This document shows, one piece after another, positions 57,069 through 64,000 of a stretch of DNA of 64,000 nt. Below the pieces are notes generated by a model, which saw nothing but the letters and a program-made list of their open reading frames with translations, was not told where the DNA came from and made no database searches. Source of the DNA: an uncultured delta proteobacterium. Its GTDB lineage: Bacteria; Desulfobacterota; Desulfovibrionia; Desulfovibrionales; Desulfovibrionaceae. The stretch covers positions 1 to 64,000 of the forward strand of contig CAIMRY010000009.1 of NCBI GenBank assembly GCA_903843965.1, given 5' to 3'. How positions within the stretch are numbered: the first letter of the stretch is position 1; each line of letters begins with the position of its first letter. The translations under genes were made by a program, and so were the position numbers.

Positions 57069-58106
57069 TCAGCCCTTGGCCGGAATTGTTTCGATGGCCG
57101 TAAGTTCTTCGATGTCCGGTCCCGGATGGTCGGCGATGGCCTGGAGCAGGGCCTCGGGCGTGGCCGTGGCCGCGCCCACCTGGGCCACCACCAGTCCGGC
57201 GGCATGGTTTGCCAGCACTGCGGCGGAAAGGGGGTCGGCCCCGGCGGCCAGGGCCAGGGCCAGGGTGGCGATGACCGTGTCGCCCGCGCCGGTGACGTCA
57301 AAGACCTTGCGGGCAAAGGTCGGTATGCGCTGCGCCGTGTGCGCGCCCTGGTACAGGGCCATGCCTTGGGCGCCCAGGGTGATCAGCAGCTGCGCGCAGC
57401 CGAGCCTTTTGAACAAGGCGGCGGCGGCAAGGCCTGGCCCCTGCGGTCCGGCCACGGGCACTTCGGCACCTTCGGAGGCCTCCTTGGCGTTGGGCGTCAG
57501 AATGTCGACCCCGTGGTACAGGTCGAAGTTGCAGGGCTTGGGGTCCACCAGGATGCGCGGCCGGGCTCCGGAGGGGCCCTTGAGCGCCCGCAATCCGTCC
57601 ATGAGCGCCCTGGTGACCACGCCCTTGCCGTAATCGGAAACGATTATGATGTCGTGCCCTTGGGCGTGATCCTTGACCCTTTTCAACAGGCCTTCAATGA
57701 CCATTTCGGAGAGCGGATCCGTGTGTTCACGATCAACCCTGACGATCTGCTGGTTTTGGGCGATGATCCGGGTCTTGCGTGTTGTGCGGCGGCGATCATC
57801 GTAAACGAGATCGCTCTGGATATCGGACTCGCTCAAGAGGCCCGTGAGCGTCTGGCCGTCCTGATCCGCCCCCGCCACGCCGATTATCACGGTTTGACCA
57901 CCAAGGGCCACGATGTTTCGAGCGACGTTCCCGGCTCCACCAAGGCGGTATTGTTCGTCGGACACTTGCAGGACGGGCACTGGAGCCTCTGGGGAAATCC
58001 TGGTGACAGATCCGAAGGTGTAGTGATCAAGCATGAGATCGCCAACGATCATCACACGCTGATGAGCAAGGCGATCAACCAATGAGAGCATGTTCAATGT
58101 GATCAT
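57069..58106 (-). CDS. hldE: D-glycero-beta-D-manno-heptose-7-phosphate kinase (RfaE1/HldE N-domain)
   Basis: 345 residues from ATG at 58106, with AGAGGG upstream. The PfkB/ribokinase fold has GGAGNVARNIV, the D-glycero-manno-heptose motif VGDLMLDHYTFGSV, and the catalytic-base segment VTGAGDTVIA. It phosphorylates heptose-7-phosphate for lipopolysaccharide core synthesis. The adenylyltransferase domain of HldE is missing here, so it is the RfaE1-type single domain. The domain partner may be elsewhere. Confidence 0.92.
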   Translation of the reverse strand: MITLNMLSLVDRLAHQRVMIVGDLMLDHYTFGSVTRISPEAPVPVLQVSDEQYRLGGAGNVARNIVALGGQTVIIGVAGADQDGQTLTGLLSESDIQSDLVYDDRRRTTRKTRIIAQNQQIVRVDREHTDPLSEMVIEGLLKRVKDHAQGHDIIIVSDYGKGVVTRALMDGLRALKGPSGARPRILVDPKPCNFDLYHGVDILTPNAKEASEGAEVPVAGPQGPGLAAAALFKRLGCAQLLITLGAQGMALYQGAHTAQRIPTFARKVFDVTGAGDTVIATLALALAAGADPLSAAVLANHAAGLVVAQVGAATATPEALLQAIADHPGPDIEELTAIETIPAKG

Positions 58107-58205
58107 CAGCCCTCTGCGAGGCGGCTTCCGCACGCCCGTTGTTCATTGAAACGGATGCAAATATGGAGACTTAGCCATGATGATGATCTGGTGATTGACG
58201 CAATC

Positions 58206-59141
58206 CTACGGATTTGCAAGGCCAAGGAGTTGGGCCAGGTGATGGAGCTCTTCCAAGGACGCGTACGAGACGGCGAGCATGCCCTTTTCCTGCGTTCCGG
58301 TGATCTTCACGGTTTTCCCCAGGATGTCGGCCAGGCGTGTCTGGATGTCGCGCACCTGCTCGCCGGGTTTTTCGACAGGCTGGCGCGGGGTGCGCGTGCC
58401 GCGAACGGCCTTGCCCCGAGGATTGACGCTGCCATATAACTCCTCGGGCTCGGCCAGGCGGCCATGTTCCTTGAAGAAGCTGGCCTCAGCCTCGGCCTGG
58501 CGCACGGAGAGGTTGAACTCCTTGATGCGTTCGAACAGGCCCTGGCAGGATTCGCCCTCCACGGCCATGATGGCGCGGCCATGCCCGGCGGTGAGCACCC
58601 CGGACTGGATGTCGGCCTGGATTTCATCGGGCAGGTTGAGCAGGCGCAGGGAGTTGGCCAGGGCCGAACGGCTCTTGCCCACCTGCCGGGCCAGCTCCTC
58701 CTGGTTCAGCCCGAAGTCTTTCAGCAGCTGCTGGAAGCCGCGCGCCTCTTCGATGGCGTTCAGGTCCTCGCGCTGCAGGTTCTCGATGAGTGCGATGGCC
58801 AGGGTCTCCATGTCCGTGAGGTTGCGGACAAGGGCGGGGATCTCTTTCAGGCCGGCCATTTTGGAGGCGCGGGTGCGGCGCTCTCCGGCCACCAGCTCGA
58901 AGCCGTCCTTGCCGCCGGGCAGGGGCCGCACCAGGATGGGCTGGAGCACGCCCTGGACCTTGATTGACGCCGAGAGATCCTCCAGGGCCTGGGGGTCAAA
59001 TTCCTTGCGCGGCTGGTGCGGGTTCGGGACAATTTTCGAGATGGGGATGAGCCGCACCTCTGCCGTGTTCACAGACTCCGTCTGGATGCTGCCGAGCAAT
59101 GCATCCAGTCCGCGACCGAGTCCTCTTTGACCGATGGCCAT
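58206..59141 (-). CDS. parB: Chromosome-partitioning protein ParB
   Basis: 311 residues with GGAGGA before ATG at 59141. The CTP-binding N-domain has VPNPHQPRKEFD and GERRTRASKMAG, then ENLQREDLNAIEEA, the central HTH NQEELARQVGKSRSALANSL and the C-terminal dimer region. ParB spreads from parS and guides SMC. Unlike most genomes, parA is not adjacent: a rightward zinc-ribbon gene separates them, although both are leftward. Confidence 0.96.
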   Translation of the reverse strand: MAIGQRGLGRGLDALLGSIQTESVNTAEVRLIPISKIVPNPHQPRKEFDPQALEDLSASIKVQGVLQPILVRPLPGGKDGFELVAGERRTRASKMAGLKEIPALVRNLTDMETLAIALIENLQREDLNAIEEARGFQQLLKDFGLNQEELARQVGKSRSALANSLRLLNLPDEIQADIQSGVLTAGHGRAIMAVEGESCQGLFERIKEFNLSVRQAEAEASFFKEHGRLAEPEELYGSVNPRGKAVRGTRTPRQPVEKPGEQVRDIQTRLADILGKTVKITGTQEKGMLAVSYASLEELHHLAQLLGLANP

Positions 59142-59272
59142 GCCATTCCTCCAAGTATGCTGGCGGGCGCGCCTTGCCCTTGAGCCGCGTAGCGCATCCG
59201 CGTTTGTACCTTGCCATGTCCGCGCGCGCCCCCTATAAGGGGCCAAACGCAAACGCCAAGGAGACCATTGCC

Positions 59273-59710
59273 ATGAGCCAGACCCACGACATCCCCGGCT
59301 TTCAGGAAATCTTCGATGCCCAGGGTCAGCCTCTGGGCGCCATTCTCGGCCCCGAGGCCTGGGCCAGCGTGCGCGAGGTGGTGTTGCAGCACTGTGCCCC
59401 GCCCGCCAGCGCTCCAGAAAAGGCCGAGCCCTTGGACGACTGGAGGGCGCTGGTTCTGTCCTGGGACTTCAAGTACCCAGTGGATCTGGATGTGGCCTGC
59501 CCGCTGTGCGGCAACGAATCATCCGACTGGGAGCACGACTCCCCCCGCAAATTCATGCTCAACGCCGCCAACATGGGCGGCCTGGTCTCTTTCCGCTGCC
59601 TGTCCTGCCAGGCGCGCGTCATCAAGCGCCACTTCTACGACGTCATCAAGATTGAGGCCACGCCCTTTGCCCCGGAGAAAAGCCTCCGGAACAAAGGCCG
59701 CGCCTCTTAA
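59273..59710 (+). CDS. Zinc-ribbon-like hypothetical protein between parB and parA (145 aa)
   Basis: ATG at 59273 follows AAGGAG. Two CxxC pairs, CPLCGN and CLSCQA, separated by about 40 residues probably bind zinc. The rest is mixed and acidic. It is opposite in direction to the par genes, with its promoter in the parB 5' region. Its place inside the par locus may be incidental or regulatory. Confidence 0.72.
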   Translation: MSQTHDIPGFQEIFDAQGQPLGAILGPEAWASVREVVLQHCAPPASAPEKAEPLDDWRALVLSWDFKYPVDLDVACPLCGNESSDWEHDSPRKFMLNAANMGGLVSFRCLSCQARVIKRHFYDVIKIEATPFAPEKSLRNKGRAS

Positions 59711-59719
59711 GCCCAGCGT

Positions 59720-60490
59720 CTAGTCCTGCACCTTGCTGCGCGAGACTTCCTGGGCCAGGGCCATGTAGGCTTCGGCGCCGCTGGAGCGGATGTCGTAGGT
59801 GATCACGGGCTTGCCGAAGCTCGGTGCCTCGCTCAGGCGCACATTGCGCGGGATGATGACCTCAAACAGGTGCTGGGGCAATGCCTTTCTGACCTCGTGC
59901 TTGACCTGCCAGGAGAGCTTGTTGCGCTGGTCGTACATGGTCAGCACCACCCCCAGCACCCGCAGGTCCGGGTTCAGCCGCTTCTTCACCAGCTCAAAGG
60001 TCATGAGCAGCTGCGACAAACCTTCCAGCGCATAGTACTCGCACTGGAGCGGAATGAGCAGCTCCCGCGCGGCGCACAGGGCGTTCACGGTCAGGATGCC
60101 CAGCGACGGCGGACAGTCGATGATGATGTAGTCGTAATCGTCCTCCACCGGATTCAGGAGGTCGCGCACGTAGTACTCGCGTCCCAGCTTGTCCGCCAGC
60201 TCGATCTCCGCCCCCACCAGGTCCTGGGTTCCAGGCACCAGCGAAAGAAACGGGATGTTCGTCTCGACAATGGAATTGCGCACCTTTTCCGGTTCGAACA
60301 GGGCCGTGTAGATGTTCGGCCTGTCGTCGCTGGGGTAGAAGCCAAGGCCGCTGGAGGCATTGCCCTGGGGATCGCAGTCCACCAGGAGCACTTTTTTCTC
60401 CATCACGGCCAGGGATGCGCCAAGATTCACTGCGGTAGTGGTTTTGCCCACGCCGCCCTTCTGGTTTGCAACAACAATTCTTCGTGCCAC
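59720..60490 (-). CDS. parA: Chromosome-partitioning ATPase ParA/Soj
   Basis: 256 residues. The GTG start at 60490 follows GGGAGG. The deviant Walker A is KGGVGKTT, with NQ preceding, and [10 protein letters not shown] and DCDPQGN complete the nucleotide site. It binds DNA non-specifically and segregates the origin with ParB and parS. A perfect parS lies 28 bases upstream of the start. Confidence 0.97.
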   Translation of the reverse strand: MARRIVVANQKGGVGKTTTAVNLGASLAVMEKKVLLVDCDPQGNASSGLGFYPSDDRPNIYTALFEPEKVRNSIVETNIPFLSLVPGTQDLVGAEIELADKLGREYYVRDLLNPVEDDYDYIIIDCPPSLGILTVNALCAARELLIPLQCEYYALEGLSQLLMTFELVKKRLNPDLRVLGVVLTMYDQRNKLSWQVKHEVRKALPQHLFEVIIPRNVRLSEAPSFGKPVITYDIRSSGAEAYMALAQEVSRSKVQD

Positions 60491-60517
60491 TTTGGCCTCC
60501 CGGGGAGCATCTCTGTG

Positions 60518-60533
60518 TGTTTCACGTGAAACA
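60518..60533. promoter_or_regulatory. parS centromere site
   Basis: TGTTTCACGTGAAACA is an exact 16-bp parS palindrome, immediately upstream of parA. It is the ParB binding site of bacterial chromosomes. Confidence 0.95.
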
Positions 60534-60644
60534 CCAGGCTGGGGCCCGGTGTTTTTGACCAGCGCAACGAGCGAGTGTGTTATCTACTGCCCGCTGGCTG
60601 GAAAATCAAGGCGCGAGTGCGTCTGAAGGAGAAAAAAGCGGAAA

Positions 60645-61652
60645 CTAGTCCTTAAAGTAGGAACGGTACCACTCCACGAATCGGGCAATGCCGTCCTCGA
60701 TGCGCGTGGCGGGCTTGAAATCCACGTCCCGGACCAGGTCGTCCACGTCGGCGATGGTGGCGGGAACGTCGCCCATCTGCATGGGCAGATACTCCTTGAT
60801 GGCCTTCTTGCCCAGGCACTGCTCAAGGACTTCGATGTAGCGGGAGAGCTCGACCACGCTGTTGTTGCCGATGTTGTAGATGCGGTAGGGGTTGGGGCTG
60901 GTGGCTGGGTCCGGGTTCGAGCCATCCCAGTCGGGATTGGGCTGAGCTGTGTGCATGGTCACGCGCACCACGCCTTCCACGATGTCGTCGATGTACGTGA
61001 AGTCGCGTTTCATCTTGCCGTGGTTGAAAACCTTGATGGGCTCGCCTGCCAGGATGGCCTTGGTGAACAGGAACAGCGCCATGTCTGGGCGGCCCCAGGG
61101 CCCGTAAACCGTGAAGAAGCGCAGGCCGGTAGTGGGCAGGCCGTACAGGTGGCTGTAGGTGTGGGCCATGAGCTCGTTGGATTTCTTGGTGGCCGCGTAC
61201 AGGCTGATGGGGTGGTCCACGTTGTTGTGCACGGAAAACGGCATGTTCGTGTTCAGGCCGTACACGGAGCTCGACGAGGCAAAGGCCAGGTGGCCGACCT
61301 TGTTGTGGCGGCAGCCCTCCAGGATATTCAAAAAGCCGACCACGTTGGAGTCGATGTAGGCGCGCGGGTTCTCGATGGAGTAGCGCACCCCGGCCTGGGC
61401 GGCCAGGTTCACCACGTGGGTGAAGCCGTGGTCCTTGAACAGCTTGGCCATGCCCTCATTGTCGGCCAGGTCCAGTTTGGCGAAGGTGAACTTGGGGTCC
61501 GGGGTCAGCATGGCCAAGCGCGCCAGCTTGATTTCGACCGAGTAGTAGTCGTTGAGGCAGTCCAGGCCGACCACCTCGTGGCCCATAAAGAGCAGTCGGC
61601 GGGACAAATGGAATCCGATGAACCCGGCTGCGCCGGTGACAAGTACCTTCAT
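60645..61652 (-). CDS. NAD-dependent epimerase, UDP-glucuronate 4-epimerase type (335 aa)
   Basis: GxxGxxG is in [12 protein letters not shown], the catalytic YxxxK in YAATKK, and the segment [19 protein letters not shown] with [11 protein letters not shown] is characteristic of the UDP-glucuronate/galacturonate 4-epimerase subgroup. It makes UDP-galacturonate or a related sugar for polysaccharide synthesis. AGAGGA lies upstream of the ATG. A single gene. Confidence 0.9.
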   Translation of the reverse strand: MKVLVTGAAGFIGFHLSRRLLFMGHEVVGLDCLNDYYSVEIKLARLAMLTPDPKFTFAKLDLADNEGMAKLFKDHGFTHVVNLAAQAGVRYSIENPRAYIDSNVVGFLNILEGCRHNKVGHLAFASSSSVYGLNTNMPFSVHNNVDHPISLYAATKKSNELMAHTYSHLYGLPTTGLRFFTVYGPWGRPDMALFLFTKAILAGEPIKVFNHGKMKRDFTYIDDIVEGVVRVTMHTAQPNPDWDGSNPDPATSPNPYRIYNIGNNSVVELSRYIEVLEQCLGKKAIKEYLPMQMGDVPATIADVDDLVRDVDFKPATRIEDGIARFVEWYRSYFKD

Positions 61653-61740
61653 GGTGTGCGTCCTCTGGGGGTTGTGGGGTGTGTGGGGAGCAGGAAAATG
61701 TATCCGCAGCGGCGGGCAAAGGCAAGGCTCGGGCCAAGGC

Positions 61741-62436
61741 TCAGGCTAGGGGCAGGGCCTTGAGTGCGGACATGGCGCGGTGCAGTTCGTGGGGCAGCAG
61801 GCCGACCAGCTCCTCGGGTGCGGGCAGAGCCAGCACGCGCACCTCCGGCTCGCCCGCGCCAGGCGGGAACAGGGCGGCTGCGATCTGCGCGGCCTCGGGC
61901 CCGAAGCAGGCCACCACCGTGACGCCGAAGCTGAGCACGCCGTTGAGGAAGACGTTGCGGGCCTGGCCAGGCGAGAGGGGAACGTCCGGAGCATCCTTGC
62001 AGGGCCAGAACAGGCTGGTGCCCTGGGGCCAGGCCATGTAGCCCAGGATGGACTGGAAGAGGGTGCGCCGGGCCGGGTCAGCCTTGCCCGTCACGTCGGC
62101 CATGAGCGATGCATAGGTGATGATGATCTGAGGCCTGGTGCGCAGGCGGGCGGCCAAGGCCCTCCAAGGCTCCGGCCAGTCGAGATCGATTGTGTGAGTA
62201 GGGTTGGCGATGTCAGGCCCAACAGCTCCGGCAGTGGGGTGCGCCGTGGCGGCGTGATCGCGAACGGACGATTCCGGGGCGGATTGGCCGGGCCGGGCCG
62301 GGCTGATCCGCTGCGCCGCAGGCGGGATATCCGGCAGGCCCTCGGGCAGAAACAGGCAGTCCAGTCCTGCGGCGCTCCAGGGGCGCAGGTGGTCGGGCAG
62401 GTCTACAGGTGCCGCAAAAGATCCCACACGCGCCAT
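61741..62436 (-). CDS. Hypothetical protein downstream of coaBC (231 aa)
   Basis: ATG at 62436 with GGAGG upstream, overlapping the end of coaBC by 34 bases. It is conserved-looking, with [41 protein letters not shown] and [19 protein letters not shown], and ends in an amphipathic helix. The Pro/Ala-rich N-terminus is probably disordered. There is no membrane segment. Co-transcribed with coaBC. Function unknown. Confidence 0.72.
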   Translation of the reverse strand: MARVGSFAAPVDLPDHLRPWSAAGLDCLFLPEGLPDIPPAAQRISPARPGQSAPESSVRDHAATAHPTAGAVGPDIANPTHTIDLDWPEPWRALAARLRTRPQIIITYASLMADVTGKADPARRTLFQSILGYMAWPQGTSLFWPCKDAPDVPLSPGQARNVFLNGVLSFGVTVVACFGPEAAQIAAALFPPGAGEPEVRVLALPAPEELVGLLPHELHRAMSALKALPLA

Positions 62437-63641
62437 GCAACCTCCGTCTTGGGCAGTTCCGGCCACTGTTCCACCCGGCCCGTGCGGTCGAGCACCGTGA
62501 CCGTGTTCGTGGCGGAGTCGAACCCGCTGCCCGGAACGCCGACCAGATTGGCCACGATGATATCCAGGTTCTTTTCGGACAGCTTGAGCCGAGCCTGACC
62601 GACGAGATCCTCGGTCTCGGCGGCAAAGCCGATGAGGATCTGGTCAGCGCGTTTCTGCTCGCCCAGTGTGCGCAGGATGTCCGGGTTTTCGGTGAGGCGC
62701 ATGAGCACCTCGCCGCTGGCCATGTCGCGCTTCTTCAGCTTGCGCGCCGGGTCCGCGCTCTCGGGTAAAAGCGGGCGGAAGTCGCATACGGCGGCGGTGC
62801 AGCAGGCCAGGTCCGTGTCGGCCCAGAGGGCCTGGCAGGCGTCGAGCATCTCGCGCGCGCTGGAAACGCTGAAGACCTCAATGCCCGGTGGGAAGTCCAG
62901 AGCCGTGGGCCCAGCCACAACGCGCACCCGCGCCCCGCGCATCCAGGCGGCCATGGCCAGGCACGCGCCCATGAGCCCGCTGGAGGGGTTGGACAAATAG
63001 CGCACCGCGTCCCATTTCTCGCGCGTGGGGCCCAGGGTCACCAGCACGGTCTTGCCGTCCAGGTCGTGCGGGGACAGCGCGCGCAGCACATGGGCCAGGA
63101 TGTGCGGCACAGGCGAAAGCTTGCCCTGGCCGGTGTCGCCGCAGGCCACATCGCCCACAACCGGGCCGATGCCCACGGCCCCGCGCTTGAGCAGGGTCTG
63201 CCAGTTGGCCTGGGTGGCCGGGGCGTTCCACATGGCCGGATTCATGGCCGGGGCCAAAAGCAGGGGCCCGGAAAAGGCCAAGGCCTGGGTGGACAAGAGG
63301 TCGTCGGCCAGGCCGTGGGCCAGCTTGGCCAGGATGGAGGCCGTGGCCGGGGCGATGACCAGGGCGCTGGCCGACTGGCCGGGGGTGAGGTGCACAAAGG
63401 GGTCATGCCCGGCGCCAGGGCCGAACATGCCCGTGGTCACCGGATCCGCGCCAAGGGCCCGGAAGCTCTCGGCCCCGACAAAGCGCTGGGCCGAGTCCGT
63501 GAGGGTGGCGCTCACCGCGACCTGGCAGCGGCGCAGCAGGCGCAGCAATTCCAGGCTCTTGTACGCAGCCACGCTCCCGGTGACGCCCAGGTGGACCCGC
63601 CTGCCCAGGAAGCAGGAGAAGTGCAGGTGCTCGGTGCTCAA
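62403..63641 (-). CDS. coaBC: Phosphopantothenoylcysteine synthetase/decarboxylase
   Basis: 412 residues. The CoaC half has GVTGSVAAYKSLEL, the active-site ATASILAKLAHGLADDL and APAMNPAMW. The CoaB half has LGPTREKWDAVRYLSNPSSG and a KKRDM-type lysine segment. It makes 4'-phosphopantetheine from phosphopantothenate in CoA synthesis. The TTG start at 63641 overlaps the upstream stop by 4 bases (TTGA), with AAGGA nine bases before. Confidence 0.95.
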   Translation of the reverse strand: MSTEHLHFSCFLGRRVHLGVTGSVAAYKSLELLRLLRRCQVAVSATLTDSAQRFVGAESFRALGADPVTTGMFGPGAGHDPFVHLTPGQSASALVIAPATASILAKLAHGLADDLLSTQALAFSGPLLLAPAMNPAMWNAPATQANWQTLLKRGAVGIGPVVGDVACGDTGQGKLSPVPHILAHVLRALSPHDLDGKTVLVTLGPTREKWDAVRYLSNPSSGLMGACLAMAAWMRGARVRVVAGPTALDFPPGIEVFSVSSAREMLDACQALWADTDLACCTAAVCDFRPLLPESADPARKLKKRDMASGEVLMRLTENPDILRTLGEQKRADQILIGFAAETEDLVGQARLKLSEKNLDIIVANLVGVPGSGFDSATNTVTVLDRTGRVEQWPELPKTEVAWRVWDLLRHL

Positions 63642-64000
63642 TTGTTGATGTCCTTTTCCGAGAAGCTGCCCTGGGAGGAGCCGGTGGCGCCGGGCCGGGC
63701 CTTGGCCGTGCCTGGGCGGGAGACTGAGTTGGAGCGGCTGGCGTAGGTGCCGCCCTTGTACTCGAAGGCAAAGACCTTGGCCTGGGCCTTGTAGCCGTCG
63801 TTCAGCTCGATGATGGCGGCCTTGTTGGCTTTTTCGAAAATGAGGATGCTCTTCTTGGAGCGCACGGCGGAAACCTTTTTCCAGCCGTCCTTGACCATGT
63901 TGTTCAGGAAGAAATTGATGAGGTCGTCAAACACCACCCGGCCCTGGAAGATCTGGATGCCGGCCTTGAACTGCTGGGTATCGAAGGAGAAGTCGTCGTC
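63638..64000 (-). CDS. Hypothetical protein, truncated by the window end
   Basis: The frame stays open to 64000. The visible 120 residues include DDDFSFDTQQFKAGIQIF near the edge, a helix DLINFFLNNMVKDGWKK, and IIELNDGYKAQAKVFAFEYK, with a low-complexity Ser/Arg/Gly tail. It is upstream of coaBC with a 4-base overlap. No family recognised; an exported lipoprotein start may lie outside. Confidence 0.6.
   Translation of the reverse strand, partial: DDDFSFDTQQFKAGIQIFQGRVVFDDLINFFLNNMVKDGWKKVSAVRSKKSILIFEKANKAAIIELNDGYKAQAKVFAFEYKGGTYASRSNSVSRPGTAKARPGATGSSQGSFSEKDINN

Overview
The window is one continuous stretch of a high-GC bacterial chromosome that carries the replication-origin neighbourhood of what looks like a Desulfovibrionales (Desulfobacterota, sulfate-reducer type) genome. 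The pointers are the order dnaA-dnaN-gyrB-gyrA-TPR lipoprotein, a DUF39/HcyD-type sulfide-dependent homocysteine synthesis gene, a DsrE-family protein, aspartate carbamoyltransferase next to dihydroorotase, and a PocR-PAS-PAS-GGDEF sensor. No rRNA, tRNA or CRISPR array was recognised. The species assignment is inference.

Layout. 0-5 kb: end of an LpxR-like lipid A deacylase, a small basic protein, a DsrE protein, a coiled-coil protein and uvrA. 5-14 kb (accessory): a peptidoglycan-amidase-like toxin with a small membrane partner (minus strand), a two-component sigma-54 system, a solitary phage-type terminase large subunit, and a Tlde1-like (L,D-transpeptidase fold) toxin with an exported partner. 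14-31 kb (housekeeping and envelope): two methyltransferases, peroxiredoxin, M16C peptidase, radical SAM protein, RNase E/G, QueH, diguanylate cyclase, BON protein, glycosyltransferase and an HD protein. 31-37 kb (minus): amidohydrolase, pyrB, pyrC and hcyD. 37-46 kb (plus): dnaA, dnaN, gyrB, gyrA and a TPR lipoprotein, with two DnaA-box-like sites upstream of dnaA. 46-50 kb: an FNR-type box, an O-methyltransferase and the flagellar export operon fliL-N-O-P-Q. 50-57 kb: GT39 membrane transferase, an excisionase-type HTH pair, a lipoprotein, phosphofructokinase and a secreted propeller-like protein. 57-64 kb: heptose kinase, parB, a zinc-ribbon protein, parA with a perfect parS, a UDP-glucuronate epimerase-like gene, coaBC and a truncated gene at the window end.

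The most interesting signal is in 5-14 kb. Three separate transcription units (the amidase-like toxin, the lone terminase, and the Tlde1-like toxin) are preceded by nearly the same promoter block of about 80 bp, containing two ATTTTTGTCC-type direct repeats 31-32 bp apart and a -10 box. The two toxins also share an N-terminal motif of the form KIGAG-x-x-PQP-[YF]-G-x-x-G-x-YG. Both have peptidoglycan-directed C-terminal domains, and each is followed by a small envelope protein carrying a BamE/SmpA-like G-[ML]-T-x-x-QV-x-x-I-x-GPP motif. I infer a dispersed, co-regulated regulon that joins phage-type DNA packaging with cell-wall toxin/immunity cassettes (gene-transfer-agent-like, tailocin-like or type VI-like). 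This is not proven from the sequence.

A second genome-wide theme is a composite three-hairpin element that follows stop codons in the same order at several genes, probably as a terminator or mRNA 3'-end cassette.
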